A DNA stretch of 64,000 nt from Stomorhina lunata. Lineage: Eukaryota > Arthropoda > Insecta > Diptera > Rhiniidae. Within the stretch, counting starts at the first letter, position 1. Each line of letters starts with the position of its first letter. The notes below the pieces were generated by a model that ran no database searches, had not been told where the DNA came from, and saw only the letters and a program-made list of their open reading frames with translations. Position numbers and translations under genes: made by a program. Positions 49,101-62,170 of the stretch are shown here, piece by piece. The stretch is from assembly GCA_933228675.1 (NCBI GenBank), contig OW121742.1, positions 106,842,940 through 106,906,939 of the forward strand, given 5' to 3'.

Positions 49101-50726
49101 TTTTGCGTTATTAATGTTAACGTTATTTAAATTATACTATTAACATTTTGTGTTAAATTCTTATAAATGATTTGATTTTCTACTAAATTTTATGTTTTTC
49201 TCTATAAATTTGAAAATTTTGAGGTTTTTGGGTTATAGCTGACTTGCAAATCTAGATTTTTGTTTTGTCTTTTTAGACAAATTTTAAGTTTTTATAGTAA
49301 AAGACACAAAAAAGTATTGGCTTTATATATTTTTTTTCCAAATAATTTAAGTGATCAAAAAAATCGTTAAAATACTTTATGAGCATGATCGGCGCTACAA
49401 ATGGCGATCTTGATACTCATAAAAATGAATAGCGAAATTTTTTATATTTTGCCAAGATAACATGACTTTGGTATTTGGAAAAGCCAATTGGGGTGGTGGC
49501 ATTTGCAAGTATTAAGAGACAATTAAGAATCTTAAGAATTTATGGTGGTCAACAAAAATTCTATGACAAATCAAAATTTGCAAGTTTTGATTACTGGGAT
49601 TTTTTGGTTATAGAGAATGAATATCAGTTTTCGAAATTAAGTTTTAAGAGTCATGATTTGTTAGGCAATGGATAGGATAGAGACTAGACATTGACTAGAA
49701 TCTTAAGACTGTGATCTATAGATCGTACTCTGTTTTTGAAGATCTTAGTCTGAACTACAAATATAGTCTGATCTACAAATATAGTCTGATCTACAAATAT
49801 AGTCTGATCTATAGATCATATCCTGACCCATGGATCGGGTCAGATTATGATCTATTAAACAGACTATGATCAATAAATTCAACTATGTTACATTAATAAG
49901 AAGTTTATCGATATGAAATCCTTCCCCCTTGGGTATACTTCCCATATTAGCTAAAATGTTTCAAAAAAAGATCTATATTTCGCTTATGTTTAGATTTACA
50001 TAAAAACCCATTCAAAATAAATAGTCATACCTGTAGATATGTTTTTGTGATTTTTCGAGTATAATTTTCTTATTAATAAATAAAATTTAAAAATTCAAAA
50101 TTAAATAAAATCAACATCAGCTACAAAAATAACAACAGCAGCAAAAAATCTCAATTACAAACTTAAAATAATAATGAAATGGTTGCATATGAGTTGTTTT
50201 GAGTTGTGGCCTCGTAACCTACTTTTTTCGCAGTCGATTAAGAAGAAACAGCCAACAACAACAACAAGAAAACCAGAACAATTACAACAACAACAAAAAT
50301 TAATAATAAAACAAAAATTAATAAAAAAAATATATATAATAAAATGCAAATCTTGTCATAATTTTTTCACTGAATTGATCAAAATCTTATAAAATAATTT
50401 TCAAAAAAAAAAATACAAACGGGTTTTTTCCAAAATTTAAATTTTTGATAGTTTTTTTTTTTTTTTGGTTGATTAAATATTTATTCACGTGAAATTCCTC
50501 TCTGAATTTAAATAAATAAGTCTTACGAAATTTTAACAAATTAATTTGTTAGTTTGAATAATTTCCGGTAAAAACCAGTAAAAGGCCATTTAAATGCGTT
50601 TTAAATCAAATCAAAAAAGGTCTATTTGCAGTAAAGGAAATTTCTAGATAAAAGACTGATATATAGATATTAAACTGATCTATAGATCATAATCTATAGA
50701 TCTATAGATCAGAATCTATAGATAGA
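49101..50726. other. Unique core between opposite-polarity 16-bp arrays
   Basis: About 1.6 kb of AT-rich DNA. It holds repeated words built on gatctatagatc and tagtctgatctacaaata (49,735-49,870 and 50,650-50,720). A 66-residue open frame at 49,475-49,675 matches nothing I know, and CAACAA tracts lie near 50,250-50,300. No gene supported. Confidence 0.55.
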
Positions 50727-53700
50727 AAAAAATTTTCTATAGAAAAAAATTTCTATAGAAAAAATTTTCTATAGAAAAAAATTTCTATAGAAAACATTTT
50801 CTATAGAAACAATTTTCTATAGAAAAAATTTTCTATAGAAAAAATTTTCTATAGAAAAAGTTTTCTATAGAAAAAATTTTCTATAGAAAAAATTTTCTAT
50901 AGAAAAAATTTTCTATAGAAAAAATTTTCTATAGAAAAAATTTTCTATAGAAAAAATTTTCTATGGAAAAAATTTTCTATAGAAAAAATTTTCTATAGAA
51001 AAAATTTTCTATAGAAAAAATTTTCTATAGAAAAAATTTTCTATAGAAAAAATTTTCTATAGAAAAAATTTTCTATAGAAAAAATTTTCTATAGAAAAAA
51101 TTTTCTATACCAAAAATTTTCTATACAAAAAATTTTCTATAGAAAAAATTTTCTATAGAAAAAATTTTCTATAGAAAAAATTTTCTATAGAAAAAATTTT
51201 CTATAGAAAAAATTTTCTATAGAAAAAATTTTCTATAGAAAAAATTTTCTATAGAAAAAATTTTCTATAGAAAAAATTTTCTATAGAAAAAATTTTCTAT
51301 AGAAACAATTTTCTATAGAAAAAATTTTCTATAGAAAAAATTTTCTATAGAAAAAATTTTCTATAGAAAAAATTTTCTACAGAAAAAATTTTCTATAGAA
51401 AAAATTTTCTATAGAAAAAAATTTCTATAGAAAAAATTTTCTATAGAAAAAATTTTCTATAGAAAAAATTTTCTATAGAAAAAATTTTCTATAGGAAAAA
51501 TTTTCTATAGAAAAAATTTTCTACAGAAAAAATTTTCTATAGAAAAAATTTTCTATAGAAAAAATTTTCTATAGAAAAAATTTTCTATAGAAAAAATTTT
51601 CTACAGAAAAAATTTTCTATAGAAACAATTTTCTATAGAAAAAATTTTCTATACAAAAAAATTTCTATAGAAAAAATTTTCTATAGAAAACATTTTCTAT
51701 AGAAAAAATTTTCTATAGAAAAAATTTTCTATAGAAAAAATTTTCTATAGAAAAAATTTTCTATAGAAAAAAATTTCTATAGAAAAAATTTTCTATAGAA
51801 AAAATTTTCTATAGAAAAAATTTTCTATAGAAAAAATTTTCTATAGAAAAAATTTTCTATAGAAAAAATTTTCTATAGAAAAAATTTTTTATAGAAAAAA
51901 TTTTGTATAGAAAAAATTTTGTGTAGAAAAAATTTTGTATAGAAAAAATTTTGTATAGAAAAAATTTTGTATAAAAAAAATTTGTATAGAAAAAATTTTC
52001 TATAGAAAAAATTTTCTATAGAAAAAATTTTCTATAGAAAAAATTTTCTAAAGAAAAAATTTTCTATAGAAAAAATTTTCTATAGAAAAAATTTTCTATA
52101 GATAAAATTTTCTATAGAAAAAATTTTATATAGAAAAAATTTTCTATAGAAAAAAATTTTCTATACAAAAAAATTTTCTATAGAAAAAATTTTCTATAGA
52201 AAAAATTTTCTATAGAAAAAATTTTCTATAGAAAAAATTTTCTATAGAAAAAATTTTCTATAGAAAAAATTTTCTATAGAAAAAATTTTCTATAGAAAAA
52301 ATTTTCTATAGAAAAAATTTTCTATAAAAAAAATTTTCTATAGAAAAAATTTTCTATAGAAAAAATTTTCTATAGAAAAAATTTTCTATAGAAAAACATT
52401 TCTAGAAAAAATTTTCTATAGAAAAAATTTTCTTTAGAAAAAAAATTCTATAGAAAAAATTTTCTATAGCAAAAATTTTCTATAAAAAAAATTTTCTAAA
52501 GAAAAAATTTTCTATAGAAAAAATTTTCTATAGAAAAAAATTTCTATAGAAAAAATTTTCTATACAAAAAATTTTCTATACCAAAAATTTTCTATACAAA
52601 AAATTTTCTATACAAAAAATTTTCTATAGAAAAAATTTTCTATAGAAAAAATTTTCTATAGAAAAAATTTTCTATAGAAAAAATTTTCTATAGAAAAAAT
52701 TTTCTATAGAAAAAATTTTCTATAGAAAAACATTTCTAGAAAAAATTTTCTATAGAAAAAATTTTCTTTAGAAAAAAAATTCTATAGAAAAAATTTTCTA
52801 TAGCAAAAATTTTCTATAAAAAAAATTTTCTAAAGAAAAAATTTTCTATAGAAAAAATTTTCTATAGAAAAAAATTTCTATAGAAAAAATTTTCTATAGA
52901 AAAAATTTTCTATACCAAAAATTTTCTATACAAAAAATTTTCTATACAAAAAATTTTCTATAGAAAAAATTTTCTATAGAAAAAATTTTCTATAGAAAAA
53001 ATTTTCTATAGAAAAAATTTTCTATAGAAAAAATTTTCTATAGAAAAAATTTTCTATAGAAAAACATTTCTAGAAAAAATTTTCTATAGAAAAAATTTTC
53101 TTTAAAAAAAAAATTCTATAGAAAAAATTTTCTATAGCAAAAATTTTCTATAAAAAAAATTTTCTAAAGAAAAAATTTTCTATAGAAAAAATTTTCTATA
53201 GAAACAATTTTCTATAGAAAAAATTTTCTATAGAAAAAATTTTCTATAGAAAAAATTTTCTATAGAAAAAATTTTCTATAGAAAAAAATTTCTATAGAAA
53301 AAATTTTCTATAGAAAAAATTTTCTATAGAAAAAATTTTCTATAGAAAAAATTTTCTATAGAAAAAATTTTCTATAGAAAAAATTTTCTATAGAAAAAAT
53401 TTTCTATAGAAAAAATTTTCTATAGAAAAAATTTTCTATAGAAAAAATTTTCTATAGAAAAAATTTTCTATAGAAAAAATTTTCTATAGAAAAAATTTTC
53501 AATAGAAAAAATTTTCTATAGAAAAAATTTTCTATAGAAAAAATTTTCTATAGAAAAAATTTTCTATAGAAAAAATTTTCTATAGAAAAAATTTTCTATT
53601 GAAAAAATTTTCTATAGAAAAAATTTTCTATAGAAAAAATTTTCTATAGAAAAAATTTTCTATAGAAAAAATTTTCTATAGAAAAAATTTTCTATAGAAA

Positions 53701-55290
53701 AAATTTTCTATAGAAAAAATTTTCTATAGAAAAAATTTTCTATAGAAAAAATTTTCTATAGAAAAAATTTTTTATAGAAAAAATTTTGTATAGAAAAAAT
53801 TTTGTGTAGAAAAAATTTTGTATAGAAAAAATTTTGTATAGAAAAAATTTTGTATAAAAAAAATTTGTATAGAAAAAATTTTCTATAGAAAAAATTTTCT
53901 ATAGAAAAAATTTTCTATAGAAAAAATTTTCTAAAGAAAAAATTTTCTATAGAAAAAATTTTCTATAGAAAAAATTTTCTATAGATAAAATTTTCTATAG
54001 AAAAAATTTTATATAGAAAAAATTTTCTATACAAAAAAATTTTCTATACAAAAAAATTTTCTATAGAAAATATTTTCTATAGAAAAAATTTTCTATAGAA
54101 AAAATTTTCTATAGAAAAAATTTTCTATAGAAAAAATTTTCTATAGAAAAAATTTTCTATAGAAAAAATTTTCTATAGAAAAAATTTTCTATAGAAAAAA
54201 TTTTCTATAAAAAAAATTTTCAATAGAAAAAATTTTCTATAGAAAAAATTTTCTATAGAAAAAATTTTCTATAGAAAAACATTTCTAGAAAAAATTTTCT
54301 ATAGAAAAAATTTTCTTTAGAAAAAAAATTCTATAGAAAAAATTTTCTATAGCAAAAATTTTCTATAAAAAAAATTTTCTAAAGAAAAAATTTTCTATAG
54401 AAAAAATTTTCTATAGAAAAAAATTTCTATAGAAAAAATTTTCTATACCAAAAATTTTCTATACAAAAAATTTTCTATACAAAAAATTTTCTATAGAAAA
54501 AATTTTCTATAGAAAAAATTTTCTATAGAAAAAATTTTCTATAGAAAAAATTTTCTATAGAAAAAATTTTCTATAGAAAAAATTTTCTATAGAAAAACAT
54601 TTCTAGAAAAAATTTTCTATAGAAAAAATTTTCTTTAGAAAAAAAATTCTATAGAAAAAATTTTCTATAGCAAAAATTTTCTATAAAAAAAATTTTCTAA
54701 AGAAAAAATTTTCTATAGAAAAAATTTTCTATAGAAAAAAATTTCTATAGAAAAAATTTTCTATAGAAAAAATTTTCTATACCAAAAATTTTCTATACAA
54801 AAAATTTTCTATACAAAAAATTTTCTATAGAAAAAATTTTCTATAGAAAAAATTTTCTATAGAAAAAATTTTCTATAGAAAAAATTTTCTATAGAAAAAA
54901 TTTTCTATAGAAAAAATTTTCTATAGAAAAAATTTTCTATAGAAAAAATTTTCTATAGAAAAACATTTCTAGAAAAAATTTTCTATAGAAAAAATTTTCT
55001 TTAGAAAAAAAATTCTATAGAAAAAATTTTCTATAGCAAAAATTTTCTATAAAAAAAATTTTCTAAAGAAAAAATTTTCTATAGAAAAAATTTTCTATAG
55101 AAAAAAATTTCTATAGAAAAAATTTTCTGTAGAAAAAATTTTCTATAGAAAAAAATTTTCTATAGAAAAAAATTTTCTATAGAAAAAATTTTCTATAGAA
55201 AAAATTTTCTATAGAAAAAATTTTCTATAGAAAAAATTTTGTATAGAAAAAATTTTGTATAGAAAAAATTTTGTATAGAAAAAATTTTCT
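50727..55290 (-). repeat. 16-bp CTATAG satellite, A6T4 polarity (right block)
   Basis: About 285 units of ctatagaaaaaatttt, the reverse complement of the left block. A marker (aaaaacatttctag, then ttctttagaaaaaaaattc) recurs at about 52,393, 52,731, 53,061, 54,274, 54,594 and 54,960. The run of gtatag variants (ttttgtatag, gtgtag) at about 51,890-51,990 recurs near 53,770-53,870. Large block duplications have therefore shaped the array. Confidence 0.95.
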
Positions 55291-56445
55291 AGAGAAAAAA
55301 TTTTCTTAAGAAATATTTTTCTATAGAAAAAATTTTCTTAAGAAATATTTTTCTATAGAAAAAATTTTCTTAAGAAATATTTTTCTATAGAAAAAATTTT
55401 CTAAAGAAATATTTTTCTATAGAAAAAATTTTCTAAAGAAATATTTTTCTATAGAAAACATTTTCTAAAATAAAATATTTCAGTAGAAAATTTTTTCTAT
55501 AGATAAATATTTTTTTAGAAAATGTTTTCTATAGAAAAATATTTCTTTAGAAAATTTTTTCTATAGAAAAATATTTCTTAAGAAAATTTTTTCTATAGAA
55601 AAATATTTCTTAAGAAAATTTTTTCTGTAGAAAAATATTTCTTAAGAAAATTTTTTCTATAGAAAAATATTTCTTAAGAAAATTTTTTCTATAGAAAAAA
55701 TTTTCTAAAGAAATATTTTTCTATAGAAAAAATTTTCTAAAGAAATATTTTTCTATAGAAAACATTTTCTAAAATAAAATATTTCAGTAGAAAATTTTTT
55801 CTATAGATAAATATTTTTTTAGAAAATGTTTTCTATAGAAAAATATTTCTTTAGAAAATTTTTTCTATAGAAAAATATTTCTTAAGAAAATTTTTTCTAT
55901 AGAAAAATATTTCTTAAGAAAATTTTTTCTATAGAAAAATATTTCTTAAGAAAATTTTTTCTATAGAAAAATATTTCTTAAGAAAATTTTTTCTATAGAA
56001 AAATATTTCTTAAGAAAATTTTTTCTATAGAAAAATATTTCTTAAGAAAATTTTTTCTATAGAAAAATATTTCTTAAGAAAATTTTTTCTATAGAAAAAT
56101 ATTTGTTTAGAAAATTTTTTCTATAGAAAAATATTTCTTTATACATTTTTTTCTATAGAAAAATATTTCTTTAGAAAATTTTTTCTATAGAAAAATATTT
56201 CTTTAGAAAATTTTTTCTATAGAAAAATATTTCTTAAGAAATTTTTTTCTATAGAAAAATATTTCTTTAGAAAATGTTTTCTATGGTAAAATATTTCTTT
56301 AGAAAATTTTTTCTATAGAAAAATATTTCTTTAGAAAATTTTTTCTATAGAAAAATATTTCTTAAGAAAATTTTTTCTATAGAAAAATATTTCTTAAGAA
56401 AATTTTTTCTATAGAAAAATATTTCTTAAGAAAATTTTTTTCCAG
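55291..56445. repeat. 32-bp dimeric derivative with polarity switches
   Basis: Units of ctatagaaaaatatttctta + agaaaatttttt (two diverged 16-mers). Polarity is A6T4 up to about 55,470 and then flips. The flip region with taaaatatttcagtag at 55,471 is repeated at 55,775, a 304-bp offset equal to 19 units of 16 bp. From 55,860 the A4T6-polarity dimer is uniform to the end. Confidence 0.9.
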
Positions 56446-58110
56446 ATTAAAATTTTCATTGATAGTTCTTTACAAGAGTCCCGATATCTCTCTACAAAAG
56501 CCATAAATCATTCAAAGCAATTCAATTAATCAAAATGTATGAGTCGAGGCAATCTCGCATTATCTAAGAATTATAAATAAATTCCAAAGAGTCAATAAAG
56601 TAATAACATATTACGAAAAAAAAAAAAATATTTATTATTAAATAATAAATAGCAACAATTTAAAATTAATAAACAAATATTTATAAAGTCTTTTCTGTTG
56701 TTATTTATAATTTATTTCAGTTTTTATTTTTCTTTTTTCTACTTTTAATTTCATACAAAATAATATGACAAAGTTATACGTAAATCATGTGTACGAGTAG
56801 ATTATAGTTGTCAGTCGGTCCGTTTGTCCGTCCGTTCATATGCCCGTTCGAGCGTCCCTCCCTGCGTCCGTTTGTCTGTATACACGTTCGTTTGTTTGTG
56901 TGTGTTTGTTGTTAGATATGGTGACCCACTAACCTACTTTTTCAACGAAATGTGAAGCTCTTGCTTATTTCTTCTGCTCGAACAATGTATTTTATTTAAG
57001 TTTTTTTCGTTGTTGCTGTAGCTGCTGCTACCGCTCGCTACTCATTTTGCGTTTATTATTAACAATCAGCAGCAGCAACAACAACAACAACAGCAAAAAT
57101 AATAACAAAAAATTATATAAATAAAATACACACAAACGAACAATCGACGCAATCAAAAAGCAATAACAACTACAATAGATCCAAAAAAAAAACAGACGGA
57201 CCGAAAGTCGGAGGGATGGACAGAAAGTCAGATGGACAGACAGGCGGAATGATGGACGGACAGACAGACGGAAAGACGGACAGACTGACAGACGGAAAGA
57301 AGGACAGACGGTAACACGGACGGACAGACAGACGGAAAGACGGACGTTTGGACGGAAAGACAGCCGCCCCTAACTTATTCCGTTTGTTTTACGCATTATA
57401 ATGAAATTTCTACGTATCAATACCTAAATATTAGATCGAGTTGTGTTATTTCCATCAACTTATCCAACCATTCCTGCTGATTTTCCTAATAATTCCATAG
57501 GGTTTCCTCACCTGATGACTGATCTTTAAATGGAAAATCAAAAAAAAAATACCCTTTGAAATCATACAAACCCCAAATTTTTACTCTTAACACTCATTAA
57601 ATTGTCCAAGTCCAAACTTTTCTCTTACAAAAAAAACATTTTTTTTTTCAAATTTTCATGTACAATTGCTCATTTCAAGTTTTATTACAAACACACTCCA
57701 ACATACGCGCAAATATTTCACAACAATTTTATTTACCAAAAACACACACATACACACACTCTTACCAATACAGAGATAAAGCTTTTTTTCTCAAACCAAC
57801 ACACAAGTAATTAAAAAAGTTGTTTCGTCAAACAAGAGCGTATGAGCAATATTATTTAACTAAGAAAGAGAGAGGGAGAGACCAAAATATAGCGGCTTTT
57901 TTTGTTTGGTTTGAAAGTGAGAGTGAGTAAGGAATCAAAAAGCGTGAGTAAATTGCGTGAGAATCTAAAGAATAGGGTTGCCAGCTTTAGGAAAATATAA
58001 AATTATAAGGAGAAATCGAAAATTTCTTAAAGACGTATTAAATCTATAAAAAAAAATGTTCGCGTCTGATTGTCTGTTTGCCGGACCGATTTTTCTGTTA
58101 AGGTATGACC
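56446..58110. other. Unique spacer with GTCC and GGAC microsatellites in opposite orientation
   Basis: 56,815-56,900 is GTCCGT-rich and 57,190-57,365 is GGACAGAC-rich, so the two degenerate microsatellites are inverted relative to each other across ~300 bp of GCAGCA/CAACAA DNA. A Phe/Lys-rich frame at 57,602-57,814 is low complexity. No gene supported. Confidence 0.55.
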
Positions 58111-58111
58111 G

Positions 58112-60935
58112 GTAGTTTTTTTTTTTTTTTTATTTAGGACCAGCACTCAGGGGATGACCCCTACTTATGCTATGCATTGTGTTGGAACTAGGAAAATAGG
58201 TTGTGGGAAGGAGGAAAGAGGGAGTAGTGTTTGTGGACATTAGATTTGAATTTTCCTATATTGCAACTGTCAGGAAAAACTTCTGCGGGAAGTGAGTTCC
58301 ACATACGTATTGTACGGCTAAAGAACTAATTTTCTCTATAGTGTGTTGTTCGGTCCACTGGACAATCAACCACAAATGCATGTGATCTAACGGATTGACG
58401 TGTGCTGCGTAAGAATCTTCGGGTTTCGGGAACGAGGTCCCTGATATCGTTAGAACACATTCCAAAGTAGTACCGATAGAACAGTGTTATACAACCCACA
58501 TTGCGGCGGTGCTCCAGTGAGTCAATAGAGTTGGATACCCTACTGTCACCGATAAGCACTTTCGCCCTCCCCTGTACGCGGTCGAGAAGCTCCAAAATAG
58601 ACTTTGAAGCACCGGCCCATACATGAGAGTTGTATTCCATTTTTGGTCGGATATAGGTGGTGTAAATTTTAAGGAGATCAGTTGGAGTGAAGTATCTCTT
58701 ACACCGTTTTAGAAAACCTAGGCACTTGAATGCTTCTTTCGACACTTGAAAGATGTGCTTAGTCCAACGGACATCACATTGGATTCTCATGCCCAGAACA
58801 TCAAGAGCATCTGATTCCTGAATATTTACACCATCCATGGATACAGATGAAGTAACATGATCTGCCGTGCATTTATGCGTAAGCATACAACACTGGGTCT
58901 TGCGTGAATTAAAGTCGACTCTATTTACACGTCCCCATTTGGAAACGGTTTCGAGATCGCGATTTAATGATCCATTCATGTTTTGTCTCGTAGCCACAAT
59001 CTGCGGAAAATCCGGTCTATGATTAAATGAATACGAATGGCAAATGTTACTAAATATCATCTGCAAAAGAATAGATAGGATTGGAAGTTTGACATAGAAG
59101 GTCGTTAATGAATATAAGAAATAGAGTAGGAGAAAGAATAGAGCCTTGTGGTACCCCTGAATTGATCTTGAACTCGTTTGATGAGACCCCATCTACAACA
59201 ACTCTTATAGTACGATCCCTGAGAAAGCTCGATATAAATCGAGAGAAGGTATTACCGACAACAAAAGCAACAAGTTTTGATAAAAGTGCACCATGCCATA
59301 CTCTATCGAACGCCTTGGAAATATCTAGAGCCACAACTTTACTTTCGCCAAAATGGTGAATGGAACGGCACCATTTTTCTGATAGGAATGCTAGTAAGTC
59401 ACCCGTAAAGCGCCCCCTACGCAATCCATACTGGCGGTCGCTTAGTAAGTTGTAAGACTCTAAATATTTAACCAGATGGTAATTTACCATACTCTCCATT
59501 ACTTTGGAAAGTGCTGAACAAATCGCTATTGGTCGGTAATTGTCAGGGTTGTTAGCCTCACCCTTTTTAGGGATTGGCGTTACATTAGCAACCTTCCAAC
59601 ACATAGGAAATTCACCGGCATGGTATAAGGTACTGAAGAGGTTTGCTAATGGACGAGCTAGCGTCGAAGAGCACTGCTTCAAGACCAGCGCTGGAATACC
59701 ATCCGGCCCTGAAGACTTGTTTATGTTGAGATTCGATAAGAACTAGCACTATTCTTAACTCTTTCAACGAATGACCAAAAGCTCTTGCTGCCCCGAGGAG
59801 CATCAAGAACTTTAGTACGAAGACGCTGCTCGTACAGAGCTTTTTCGCGTCTTAATACTTTAGCACACAAACGTCTCGCCTGTTTGCGTAGCAATTCATT
59901 AACTGGACTTTGGTTATTTCGCCAGTTTCTGAAAGCTTTCTCTCTGGATCTGACTGCCTGTTTGCACGTCTGATTAAACCATGAATTTATTTTGGCTTTA
60001 ACCGAAATACTTTTTGATGGAATGAATGGATTCATTCCTAGCAAGATTACATTAGAAACCATTTCCGCCATGGCATTGACATAACTGTCAAGGAAACAAA
60101 GTTTCTAATTAAATTGCCTATAAAAATCGTTAATCTCAGCCCAACGAGCCTTTTCGTAAATGAAAATTAAACGCTTCGTAGCTGATTGTGAAACGTCCCA
60201 AAGCCTGGAGAACGAAAAAGAGGCGGAAATGGTGCAATGATCCGAGTTTCCGAGAGGTGCCAAAACCTTAACCTCATACTTTTCAGGGTGTGAGGTAAGG
60301 AAAAGATCGAGAGTATTTAGTTGGTGCTCATCAACACACGAAATGTGTGTTGGTTCATTTACCAGTTGCGCAAGGTGATTGTGCGCAGCGAACAGTTCAA
60401 CATATTGGCCTTCAGTAGTTGTATTGCTCGAATGGCTGAGTTGTGAACATTAAAATCACCAGCAACAACGATTTCACTGTTCGGGCAACTCTCCAGGATC
60501 TTCGAGATGGAATCGGAAAGGGCGTCGAAGCCAGATAAAGTTTTATCCCTTTCCGCGTTTGGACTTCTGTAAAGAAACCCGAAATGTAAAAGATGCGCCC
60601 TGATTCTGAACTTAACCCATAGACAGCTAAATTCTGCATCATGTGTGCCTAATGATTGCTGGCACTGGTACGCAACTTCATCACGAATGTACATCGCAAT
60701 GCCCCTATGAAAATTAAATAGAGATAGAAAGTGATACCCAGGTATATGAAAATCCTGTGGATCAGCATTTTCAAATACCTGGGTTTCACATAAGGCGAAA
60801 ACATCCGGCCTATGGAGACAAATATGAGCGTAGACCGAGAAAAAATTAGATCTTAAACCACGTATATTGCAGAAGTTTATATGAAATCGATCCGCCATTG
60901 CAATCAGGAAAATTCAAATAGTATTGTCTTTACAA
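58112..60935 (-). pseudogene. Non-LTR retrotransposon (endonuclease + RT), frameshifted
   Basis: One ORF2-like protein is split into at least four frames, in order on the minus strand. Endonuclease: 60,430-60,898 (INFCNIRGLRSNF, CETQVF, VVAGDFNVHN), continuing out of frame at about 60,110-60,430 (LVNEPTHIS, NTLDLF, LGNSDHCTIS). Linker: 59,721-60,071. RT: 59,050-59,740 (SSGPDGIPALVLKQ, NYRPIAICSALSKV, VALDISKAFDRVWH, SGVPQGSILSPTLF, SFADD), then after another shift 58,326-59,030 (TYIRPKMEYNSHVW). C-terminus: about 58,215-58,330 (RMWNSLPAEVFP, KFKSNVHKHYS). The 3' tail is a poly-A run (T-run at 58,114-58,131). Endonuclease plus FADD-type RT without RNase H fits the Jockey/CR1 group. No ORF1 is seen, so it is probably 5'-truncated. 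The frameshifts make it inactive. Confidence 0.88.
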
Positions 60936-61142
60936 TGTATGGATGGCCGAGCTGACCGATTTTTCTAAAATTTTGATAGTATTTAGTTAGTTAGGTAGTT
61001 GAAATAGGCTAGGTTTTTTTTTTTTTTTTTGAAACTCAAGTGGGTGTGACCCCTTCCATATAAGTCAAATATTAAAAATGACAAATATGGATGACCGAGA
61101 GGACCGATTTTTCTGAAATTTTAACAGTATGTTGAGGTGTTT
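60936..61142. other. Spacer with duplicated ggaccgatttttct words
   Basis: atggatggccgagctgaccg at about 60,939 and atggatgaccgagaggaccg at about 61,088 are diverged copies about 150 bp apart, separated by a T-run near 61,017. A related ggaccgatttttct lies on the other side of the retroelement near 58,083. The retroelement therefore probably landed in this small repeat. Confidence 0.55.
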
Positions 61143-61880
61143 TTATGCCCTTCACCACAATAGGTAGAATGGTGTTATAAGTTTGTGCTGACGCATAGAA
61201 ATATTTGTTTTAGACTCACCTTTTAGTGTACCAATAGGCTTAGAATCTTTCTGAGTCGATTTAGTGATGTCAGTCCGTCCGTCTGGCTGTTTGGCTGGAC
61301 GGCTGGCTGGACCCCCATGTAAACCTTGTAATCAAACTATAGGTCGCAATTCTAAAGAAAATTTGATAAAATTTGACACAGATAATTTTTTTGATAATGG
61401 GACCATGGCTATTGAAATTCGTCAAAATCGGTCAAGTATTTATGGTACCTCCCATAGATCCCACTTCCCGGAATTGATATATTGGCCACAAATATCAATA
61501 TTTTTTCATGAAATTTAAAACAAAAACTGCTAAAATCACTGTACCAAATTTCATTGAAATCGGTCCACATTTGACCATAGCTCCCATACAAACTCTTCTT
61601 TAAAAACGCGCTAATGAGAATTTTAAGTTTGTTTTTTGCATAGATAATTTTGTAACAACTGCAATCAATTTGCAAAATTTCGAGATAATCGGTCACCATT
61701 TGACCCTAGCTCTCATATAAGTCCAAATGACGGAAAAAGCTTGCGTAAATGTTTGTATGATGGCAAAATTTAGCAAATATTTGTCTTTATACAAGAAAAA
61801 AAAAAAACACCTTTGACCTTAGTGGTGAAGGGTATCGTATGGTCGGGCTTGACCGACTATAGCACTTTCTTACTTGTTTT
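61143..61880 (+). mobile_element. DINE-1-like / Helentron-associated element, second copy
   Basis: Starts ttatgcccttcacc. It carries gagtcgatttagtgatgtcagtccgtccgtctg-type DINE core words near 61,250-61,290. It ends with ggtgaagggtatcg, a hairpin around GTCGG/CCGAC at 61,842-61,857, and agcactttcttacttgtttt. At ~740 bp it is the normal compact size, unlike the 2.9-kb copy at 1,911. It is diverged from that copy. The two short frames inside (61,264-61,518 and 61,409-61,699) overlap on opposite strands and look accidental. Confidence 0.8.
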
Positions 61881-62170
61881 TTCTTTTTGAAACCTTAAAT
61901 AAGTCAAATAATATTAAATGAATTAAAGTTTTAAATGTGGATGAAGATGAGGATATTTTCTTACCATAGGATAGTTTTTCGCTTTTTGAATTTTTTGAAA
62001 ATGGAACATGGAGGACCTCGAGGAATCGAAAAATGAGGATGAAATTCCCCTTTTCCTTGAAACAGCTGGACCGATGAAGACAGTTTTTTTTTCAAATGTT
62101 TGCCTTAGTCGAAGATAGGATTCTATATAAAGAGAAATTGACCATGCCCACTTTTACGCCCTCTTTTTTT
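61881..62170. other. Unique spacer
   Basis: Non-repetitive DNA with no supported gene. The words aaataagtcaaataatatt near 61,895 resemble those near 61,062, another sign of small duplications around the DINE-like element. Confidence 0.5.

Noticed and set aside
49475..49675. 66-residue frame in the core between CTATAG arrays
   Set aside because: No family resemblance, no supporting neighbour or splice structure; AT-rich chance frame is likely.
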